Source: Treponema sp. UBA3649 (GTDB lineage: Bacteria; Spirochaetota; Spirochaetia; Treponematales; Treponemataceae). From it: 19,941 bases of DNA. Shown here piece by piece: positions 1 to 5,823 of the stretch. The DNA lies in NCBI GenBank assembly GCA_002373325.1, contig DFKI01000036.1, positions 28,505 through 48,445 on the forward strand, read 5' to 3'. Position numbers and translations under genes: made by a program. How positions within the stretch are numbered: position 1 is the first letter of the stretch; the number at the start of each line of letters is the position of its first letter. A model generated the notes under the pieces. The model was not told the DNA's origin. It searched no databases and worked only from the letters and a program-made list of their open reading frames with translations.

Positions 1-80
1 CTATACAAAATAATAGCCCCCCCCCCTACAAACGTTGAGTACTTATGGAAGAATCCTGATTTGACCTGTCTTTTTTTCAT
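1..80 (-). CDS. 5' end of a second phase-variable surface lipoprotein gene (partial, tract out of frame)
   Basis: Only the start of this gene is inside the window; the rest runs off the left edge. The ATG at 80-78 is preceded by AAAGGAG (95-89) at 8 nt. It reads MKKRQVKSGFFHKYSTFV and then enters a run of 10 G (minus strand, 26-17). With 9 G the reading would continue GGGLLFCI, matching the hydrophobic signal core of the lipoprotein encoded at 1844-5361. With the 10 G present, the frame shifts to GGGAIILY instead, so the gene reads as OFF (+1), although its fate beyond the edge cannot be seen. The basic n-region and hydrophobic core fit a type II signal peptide; the lipobox would lie outside the window. 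The last 16 bases before the edge are identical to the paralogue. The body and function of this copy are unknown; it is presumably a paralogous surface lipoprotein. Confidence 0.7.
   Translation of the reverse strand, partial: MKKRQVKSGFFHKYSTFVGGGAIILY
17..26 (-). repeat. Homopolymeric G(10) tract in a signal-peptide coding region
   Basis: There are ten consecutive C on the plus strand (G on the coding strand), flanked on both sides by sequence identical to that around the G(8) tract at 5300-5307. A tract of 3n G joins the SD-preceded ATG to the lipoprotein frame; 10 G gives a +1 shift. Slipped-strand mispairing at poly-G tracts is an established phase-variation mechanism, also described for Treponema pallidum genes. 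Confidence 0.85.
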
Positions 81-119
81 ATACGGTACTCCTTTGCAAT
101 AAGAAAATCTCTTCTATAT

Positions 120-147
120 ATTATAATAAGGACTCCGTAAATTTCAA
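120..147 (-). promoter_or_regulatory. Sigma-70-type promoter of the left-edge lipoprotein gene
   Basis: On the minus strand, TTGAAA (147-142) and TATAAT (125-120) are separated by 16 bp. Transcription should start near 113, giving a leader of only about 33 nt before the ATG at 80. The same -35, spacer length and -10, and the bases GATGCTTGAAATTT around the -35, recur at 5532-5559 before the paralogous gene. That conservation supports a real promoter. Confidence 0.75.
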
Positions 148-200
148 GCATCAGGCTGATAAATAATGGAAATCCTCTCTCCACTTTCCGTTTTCAACTT

Positions 201-1796
201 TCAACTTTCCACTTGCAAAGCTTTCCACTCGTCAATGTTTCTTTCCTTGCTTGAGAAATTCACACCGATTTTGAAAATCTTTCTCTTGTCCGCTGAGTAC
301 GGCCTTGCATATCCCGCCTCGTCAATCTGGCTCAGGGCTTCATTTGCGGATGAGTCACGCTTGAACTCCATCACGTAGACGAAATCGGGTGTCTCTATTA
401 TGCAGTCGGCGCGTCCTTTGGCTGAGTGCACCTCGGTCCTCGCGTATTTCCCAAGCACGATCAGGGAGATGAAAATGACGTTCTGGAAGCTCTGCTCGGT
501 CACTGTCTCAAGGTCCCCGCTTGTTGGGTATGGCAAAAGCGCAAAAAGTGCAGTGAACCAGTCCCTCATTCCGTCGGTGTCGCCTTCTTCTATCGCGTCG
601 TCAAGGATATCTATGTTGAAGGGGGCGGGTTTGTCCTCCACGTTCAGGTATGTGGGTGCGAGCGCGTTCAGGAATCCGTACTTCACCTCGTCGTTGGGAA
701 ATCCCAGCTTGTAGGACCTCTGTCTTTCGTTCCATGTCTTTATGGTCAGGTAGCCGCTCTGGTAAAAAAGCGGTATGGGGTCGGGGTTTTCCGGGCGATA
801 GTCGGAGATTACCTGCTCTGAGATTTTCACCGTGTCGATGAAGCGCCTCGGGTCGAAATTTATTTCCTTGAGTTTTTCAATCAGGAAGGTGGGGGTCCCG
901 CTTGAGAACCAGTATGAGCCCAGTGAGTTCCCGTCAAAGGCATGAAGAAGACTGAAGGGATTGTAGATGTCGGGGCAGTTCATGCAGAAGTGGTAGCCGT
1001 CGTACATCCGTTTTAGTTCCGAAAGACACTCCTCTTTTGAATAATTGTAATGCTCCGCCATCCCGTCAATTTCCGGGGCAAAATTTGTCTCCATCTCTTC
1101 CTGGGTGATTCCGCAGATGGACGCATATTTCTGGCTCAAGCTTATGTCATTCAGCTGGTTAAGGTCGCTGAAGATGCTCACCTTGCTGAATTTCGTCACT
1201 CCGGTAAAGAACACGAACCTCAGGTACGCGTCGCAGTCCTTCAAAACGGCAAAGAACCCCTTGTAGAGCGCACGGTTCTCCTCCGCCTGTCTCTCGTTCC
1301 CCCCGATGTTCTTCAAAAGCGGATTGTCATACTCATCCACAAGGACCACCACTTCCCTGCCCGTTTTCTCAAAGGCTTTTTTCAAGTCGTTCGCGAATCT
1401 TACAGGAAGGGCCTCATTCCCGGATTCAAGACCGTATTTTTTTTCGAACTCAAAGAGAACGTTTTTAAGGGTCTCCCGCAATCCGTCCTCCTTCGTGAAC
1501 TCACCCGCAGCAAGGGAGAACTTCATCACGGGATAGACCTGCCAAGGCTCGCTGTTCTGCTCCTCAAGCCTCTCTATGGCAAGTCCCTTGAACAAATCCT
1601 TTTTTCCCAAAAAGTAAGCCTCAAGCGTGGTGACGAAAAGGCTCTTTCCGAACCTTCGGGGACGTGAAAGAAAATAGGGCTTTCCGTTTCTGACCAGCTT
1701 ATCCACAAAATCCGTTTTGTCTATGTACAGATAGCCGTTCTTTCTGAGATACTCAAAATCCTGAATGCCGATGGGCAGCTTGCGTGAAAAATCCAT
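201..1796 (-). CDS. AAA-ATPase-like / PD-(D/E)XK nuclease-like fusion protein
   Basis: The 531-residue protein starting MDFSRKLPIGIQDF has the layout of the AAA-ATPase_like plus C-terminal PD-(D/E)XK family (Pfam AAA-ATPase_like and PDDEXK_9). A P-loop-like RPRRFGKS is at residues 45-52 with Lys51. A Walker B-like VVVLVDEYD has Asp154/Glu155. A C-terminal nuclease-like core has GRAD (Asp464), then EFK (Glu477, Lys479). The cellular role of this family is not established; it is common and multicopy in treponemes and in Bacteroidetes, and a nucleic-acid or defence-like role is only inference. An in-frame start at 1838 is possible, but the conserved family N-terminus begins at 1796. An extended -10 promoter (1803-1831) would place +1 on or beside this ATG, suggesting a leaderless transcript. 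It lies 47 bp downstream of the lipoprotein stop at 1844 on the same strand. All motif residues are present, so it appears intact. Confidence 0.85.
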   Translation of the reverse strand: MDFSRKLPIGIQDFEYLRKNGYLYIDKTDFVDKLVRNGKPYFLSRPRRFGKSLFVTTLEAYFLGKKDLFKGLAIERLEEQNSEPWQVYPVMKFSLAAGEFTKEDGLRETLKNVLFEFEKKYGLESGNEALPVRFANDLKKAFEKTGREVVVLVDEYDNPLLKNIGGNERQAEENRALYKGFFAVLKDCDAYLRFVFFTGVTKFSKVSIFSDLNQLNDISLSQKYASICGITQEEMETNFAPEIDGMAEHYNYSKEECLSELKRMYDGYHFCMNCPDIYNPFSLLHAFDGNSLGSYWFSSGTPTFLIEKLKEINFDPRRFIDTVKISEQVISDYRPENPDPIPLFYQSGYLTIKTWNERQRSYKLGFPNDEVKYGFLNALAPTYLNVEDKPAPFNIDILDDAIEEGDTDGMRDWFTALFALLPYPTSGDLETVTEQSFQNVIFISLIVLGKYARTEVHSAKGRADCIIETPDFVYVMEFKRDSSANEALSQIDEAGYARPYSADKRKIFKIGVNFSSKERNIDEWKALQVES

Positions 1797-1802
1797 AAAC
1801 CC

Positions 1803-1831
1803 AGTATAGCACATTTTTTCGCATTTGGAAA
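1803..1831 (-). promoter_or_regulatory. Extended -10 promoter placing +1 at the ATPase start codon
   Basis: On the minus strand, TTTCCA (1831-1826), a 17-bp spacer and TATACT (1808-1803) are preceded by TGC, an extended -10. Only 6 nt separate the -10 from the A of the ATG at 1796, so the predicted start site coincides with the start codon. There is no good Shine-Dalgarno (only GGG directly before the TTTATG). The -35 is weak, so the call rests on the -10 element and spacing. Confidence 0.45.
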
Positions 1832-1843
1832 CCTGCAAGAACT

Positions 1844-4800
1844 TTACTTCTGCTTTACCTCGCTCATAAGAGTCGTGCCGTCGGCGAAGTGGATGATTGT
1901 GGTGTAGTAGCAGCCTGCGGGGATTTCGTCGTAGTTCTCCGCTCCATAGGTGAAGTTGCTGCTTTCAAACACAAGTCCAGTCTCGATTCCCTTGTTTTCC
2001 CACACGACCGCATCGGCTTTTGTATTGTTTTGGGTGAGCCGCTTTGAGCAGTACATGGTGTGCGCGAGAATCGGTTTGTCACAGAATACCTGCACCCCAC
2101 CAACTCCATCGACCAAGTTTCTGTTCTTGCAGACAATTGCGGAGGATGTGTCCTTATAGCGGTGATAGTCCAGGTATACATATTCAACATCATAGAAGCC
2201 CGCTTCCAAAGAAGAAGAAGTCTTGTTTACGGCGATGATTCTTGCCCAGCGGTTTTTGAAGAAACCTGCCTCTGAGATTTTTCCTAAATACATGCAGAAG
2301 TAGCGGTCAAGAAGATTTACATCAGTGGAATCAAGCCGCCCATAAAATGAAACCCATCTGTTGTGTGCTGAATCATAATAATAAAGCATGGCTCCATAAT
2401 ATGGAGTGGTGTCATCGTTAAATGTCATTGTGTTGTTGCTGCTGTCGAAAGTCCAGTCAAGATGCTTGCCCAATGTCCTGTTTACGGCAGGTGCGAAAGC
2501 GTATGAATAGTTTCCGGCTGCATCCTTTGCCTTCATGCAGAGAGTGTAGAATCCCTCCTCAAGGCCGTCGTAGGGAATCTCTATCCTCATCTGCCTGTAG
2601 CTGTCCCTGAATCCGCTCTCATCGGTTCCTGTTACACTATTTGTGGTTCGATTCTGCCACTGCGGAAGTGTGTAGTTCATCTGGTTCAAATCATAGGTTG
2701 CAGTTTTTTTCTGGTGCGCCTCAAATTCTTCTTCAGAAAAAATGCCGAAATTAGTGACGGAACTGCCGTAATTCGGAATGAAGAAATATTCTATCTCTCC
2801 GAGTCCGTCGCTGTTCGCGAACATTTCGATATTATCCGTAGGAACATACGCCTGTGCAATTTGAATTGGAATTGCAAACGACCACTCATCACTTTTAAAC
2901 CAGTGAGGCGTAAAGCTGTTCGGGGTCGAGTTGTACCATAGCTTATATCCGTCATAATTATAAATGTCAAACTTATTTTCCAGCTCGCTTGGAATTTTAG
3001 GAGGAGTTAAATCTTCAGTAAGGACAAGTATACCACTAGAACCAGTTGAACCATTTAAATAAAAATCCCTGTAAGATGAAGTGTATTTTTTCCCATTGGA
3101 ATCTTCTGAAATTATATAGATTCTGTAAGTTGCATTAGAAGGAAGATAAAATTCCGGGGCAGAACTTAAAAAATTCTCATTTGTATCAATGTTCTGGCAT
3201 TTGAACATGAACTTTACGCCTTCAGTTGTTTTTCCCTTTTCCGTCTTGTAATCATCAAGCGTGATTTTATAATTCACTGAATTTTTTATACCTACAGCAT
3301 TAACCTGTATATAATCTTTTATATAGGATGAATCCCCAGCGGTTGTGGTCGGTTTTCCGTCAATCGACATTGTGATTTTGTCAAAGGTGTCGTCATAGTC
3401 ATCTGCAAAATCGCATTTTAGCCCCGTAATGCTCAAAGGCGCGGTCCAGAACGAGCCGTCTGCATATTCAAAAGCCCCGATAAGATGTATTGTAGTGGAG
3501 AACCCCTTAAATTTATCGGTCTGATACTTATAAAAACATATATCCATCAATTCCTTGCTATGACAGACGTTTTTTTCATGTTCAAACCAATACGGCATGT
3601 GTGCATAGTACATAGACCATTTTTTTGCCCCAACCTTGTTGCAAACAGATTGGACTCCCTGTATGTCATAGGGATTAATTGATATCTTGTTTTCGATTGC
3701 TGTGGGTTTATCTTTGTTAGTTGTTACACAGTTCATATCAAAATCAAGGATTGGCGGAATTGCCCGTATATTAATCTTTGAATTGCCGCTTTGGTCTGCA
3801 AAGGTTGTTTTTACATAAGTGAGTTTCGTGTAATCCCTGTCAAAAGTGCATACAGCCGCCCCGCTTGAGTTCGTTGTCTTTACGGCAGAATTTGTAATCG
3901 TATCTTCTGAATATCCCCACAAAACATCAATGTCAAAAGGCTCCGTATATGAGGAATAGAATTTATCAACGGTAGTGCTTTTTGCCGTAAGAGTAACAGT
4001 GTCAACATTGCCATTTACTTTTCTGATTCCATAATATGGCATTTCTTTTTTCCATAGCCCAGTCTGATTCATGTCCAAGTTTTCCTCGAACATAACGGCC
4101 TTTGGATCAATGCTCGTGTCCTTAATCACATAGAAAGTCTTTGCCTCACTCACATTGCCCGAGTAGTCCACAAGGGTGAAGTCCAGCCTTATCACTCCGT
4201 CGATTGAGGACCGGATCTGATACTCCGCTGAATAAACTCCATCACTCTCTTCGCAGGGAACCTGATATGTATGGGCCGTGTCCGTGGTCTCTTCTCCCGC
4301 AACACTTCGGAAATATGTCTCCCTTACCTGAACGGAGCCTATTCCACCGCCAGCGTCGCTTCCCGAAAGCTCAAAGTAGATTTTTCCGCCCACATGATTT
4401 TGGCTGAAGTCCCCGTATCTGTAATTTTCCGTCTCCGTGTCGCTCCAGGAGGCAAAGTCCCGGCCGGTAAGTTCCTTGTACAGATTGCTCGTTGTGTCCG
4501 AAGTCGAGAAAACCTTTGCCTCAGTGAGAACCGGCGGAACATTGTCCACATTTTTGTTCACCCGGTAAGTGTAGTTCTTGTTGTAGATGAGCCTGGTTCC
4601 CTCCGAATCCGTCACTCCCGTAAAGTCCGCTGCAATCGTCACGTCGGTGTATTCCACGCCAGAGCCGTCCTCAATGATAAGTTTTGATTTGCTGGTGGGG
4701 ATGTTAAGAACCTTGTTGCCGTCGGAAAAATACGGTGTGCCGAAACGGTCCCTCAGGTTGTTATTTGATGAGTCGTAAAAGCCGATGCAGGAGAAGTCTC

Positions 4801-5361
4801 CAAAGCTTTCCGGGTTGACAGGAACGTTGAAGGTTATTTTTATGCCCGTGTCCTGGTTGTAGCCCGCGGGGTTGTACGGGGGAAAGAATGTGGGAAAGAT
4901 GCAGTACGGCCTTATGAAGATTGTTCCCTCCGCCGCTTTCTGGAACCTTACGTTCGTCCGGTAGATGCCGTCGGTGTTCCCGGTGTTGTATGAGAAAAAC
5001 AGGACGTATTCGTTCGTGAGCTCGCTGAATGTCCCGTCTCCGTTCTGCAGGTACGCCCTCCATCCAGCCACCTGCACGTCGTCTGACGCTGCCTCGAACT
5101 CAACTGTGAACTCGTCCCTCACCTTCTTCGAGAGCCTTTTCTCCGTGGTGATTTCCCCGGCCCCACCGTCGCACTCAACTCGGATTTCATAGGACGGTGC
5201 CTTCGCATAGTCAATCTCCTCCTCAATCTGTCTCTTTATCGAGGCTCCCTCAAGGAAGTTCTCACATCCCGAAAACAGAAGTGCTATACAAAATAATAGC
5301 CCCCCCCTACAAACGTTGAGTGATTGCGGAAAAATCCCGCCCTGGCAAGTCCTTTTTTCAT
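1844..5361 (-). CDS. Large phase-variable surface lipoprotein (frame broken at a G(8) tract)
   Basis: The likely start is ATG 5361-5359, with AAGGAG (5375-5370) 8 nt upstream. It reads MKKGLARAGFFRNHSTFV and meets a run of 8 G at 5307-5300. As sequenced, this frame stops after 25 codons (TAG, 5286-5284). With 9 G it would continue STFVGGGLLFCIALLFSGC, a lipoprotein signal peptide with Cys33 in an LFSGC lipobox, and run to the stop at 1844 (about 1172 residues). The 8-G frame is open back to a TTG at 5446 but has no Shine-Dalgarno there, so that extension is probably not the normal product. After the lipobox comes a stretch starting IEEEIDYAKAP, then a beta-rich region resembling an SbsA-type Ig-like domain (KITFNVPVNPESF), then several Asn/Thr/Tyr-rich beta segments; VDNVPPVLTEA and LTPPKIPSEL look like Ig-like linkers. 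No catalytic motif was recognised. A surface-exposed or adhesin role is inferred. The last third-to-middle part is much more AT-rich than the 5' third. Confidence 0.8.
5284..5321 (-). repeat. Signal-peptide repeat shared with the left edge (copy of 1-40)
   Basis: The 16 bases CTATACAAAATAATAG before the C tract and 14 bases TACAAACGTTGAGT after it are identical at 1-16/27-40 and 5284-5299/5308-5321; only tract length differs (10 versus 8). Divergence begins right after, while Shine-Dalgarno and ATG AAA AAA are kept. Identity confined to the switch region suggests conserved function, recent duplication or gene conversion. Confidence 0.85.
5300..5307 (-). repeat. Homopolymeric G(8) tract, candidate phase-variation switch
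   Basis: There are eight consecutive G on the coding strand within the signal peptide of the 1844-5361 gene. The upstream half (SD plus ATG) and downstream half (hydrophobic core plus lipobox) are both intact but one base out of register. Gain of one G (9) or loss of two (6) restores the frame. A homopolymer sequencing error is possible, but a second tract with a different out-of-frame length sits in the paralogue at 17-26. Confidence 0.85.
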
Positions 5362-5402
5362 ATCCGGCTCTCCTTCGCTTCAAAAGCTCTTCATTTATGG
5401 GA

Positions 5403-5521
5403 ACCTCGAAAAACTTCAGTTTTTCGAGGTAACTTTGAAAATGCAACGTTTAAAAGCCTGTAATTTCAGGCTTTTAAACTCGACAGGCATTCGAAAAAGC
5501 CATTGAAAATGAGTTTTTCGA
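5403..5521 (-). other. Structured 5' leader: three tandem stem-loops
   Basis: Three inverted repeats lie between the promoter and Shine-Dalgarno of the phase-variable lipoprotein gene. In transcript order, the first (5521-5491) is an 8-bp TCGAAAAA/TTTTTCGA stem with a 2x2 internal loop and an inner CATT/AATG stem. The second (5479-5448) is a perfect 13-bp stem with a 6-nt loop. The third (5430-5403) is a perfect 12-bp stem (ACCTCGAAAAAC) with a 4-nt loop. The first stem would sit almost at the RNA 5' end. The paralogue at the left edge has no such segment (leader about 33 nt against about 165 nt), so it looks like an inserted dispersed repeat or an added regulatory leader. None of the stems has a clear following U-run, so it is not an obvious terminator. 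Confidence 0.65.
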
Positions 5522-5531
5522 CTGCCCTTAT

Positions 5532-5559
5532 ATTATAACGCGGATTAAACAAATTTCAA
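5532..5559 (-). promoter_or_regulatory. Sigma-70-type promoter of the 1844-5361 lipoprotein gene
   Basis: On the minus strand, TTGAAA (5559-5554), a 16-bp spacer and a perfect TATAAT (5537-5532). Spacing and surrounding bases match the promoter of the left-edge paralogue. The predicted start near 5525 puts the first stem-loop at the very 5' end of the message. Confidence 0.75.
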
Positions 5560-5581
5560 GCATCCGAACAAATTTCTGCCC

Positions 5582-5652
5582 ATCTCAACTCTCCAAATCT
5601 GCGTTTTTCCTGAGCTTCTCAAAATCCTGAATGCCGATCGGAGGATTGCAAG
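5582..5652 (-). pseudogene. Remnant of a second AAA-ATPase/PD-(D/E)XK gene
   Basis: On the minus strand, codons 5634-5587 read GIQDFEKLRKNADLES and stop; with the codons before it this gives PPIGIQDFEKLRKN, against LPIGIQDFEYLRKN at the N-terminus of the intact gene at 201-1796. The nucleotide match is obvious (TCAAAATCCTGAATGCCGAT in both). The end, DLES-stop, resembles the intact gene's QVES-stop, so this may be an N-terminus joined to a C-terminus by a large internal deletion; that second point is weaker. No start codon or catalytic region survives. It sits just upstream of a lipoprotein promoter, as the intact copy does. Confidence 0.65.
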
Positions 5653-5722
5653 ACGGAGCGTTTTCTACCCCACTCCTTTGAATTTTTCCAGATTATCACT
5701 TGGAGCAAAAATGCCGACCATA

Positions 5723-5751
5723 TTGTAAAGACAGTTTAAATATGGTAGAAT
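5723..5751 (+). promoter_or_regulatory. Promoter of the cyclase operon
   Basis: TTGTAA (5723-5728), a 17-bp spacer and TAGAAT (5746-5751), with TG one base before the -10 (extended -10, TGGTAGAAT). Transcription would start near 5758, leaving a 5' leader of about 66 nt before the ATG at 5824. Apart from this, 5653-5757 shows nothing recognisable. Confidence 0.55.
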
Positions 5752-5823
5752 CTGACTGTGAGTTTGGCTGATACTGAAAATAAATTTAAAATCTCCTCAA
5801 AAAAAGCCGGAAAGGAAGACGGG

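Noticed and set aside
195..216. Short direct repeat CAACTTTCAACTTTC at the end of the ATPase gene
   Set aside because: Two or three 8-bp units over the stop codon; too short to support a function, probably simple-sequence drift.
1050..1667. 205-codon open frame on the plus strand
   Set aside because: It lies fully antisense to the conserved ATPase gene, has no family features and is explained as a shadow of that gene's codon usage.
5362..5446. Using the TTG at 5446 as the start of the large lipoprotein
   Set aside because: No Shine-Dalgarno is present, it runs through a perfect hairpin, and it puts about 50 unusual residues before the signal core. The ATG at 5361 has AAGGAG at 8 nt and is conserved in the paralogue.
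5448..5479. Perfect 13-bp hairpin as an intrinsic terminator
   Set aside because: It lies between a promoter and its own gene, no continuous U-run follows on either strand, and no gene ends just before it.
5758..5823. GTG at 5758 as the cyclase start
   Set aside because: The predicted transcription start falls on it and it lacks a Shine-Dalgarno; ATG 5824 has GGAAG upstream. It cannot be excluded if the transcript begins further upstream.
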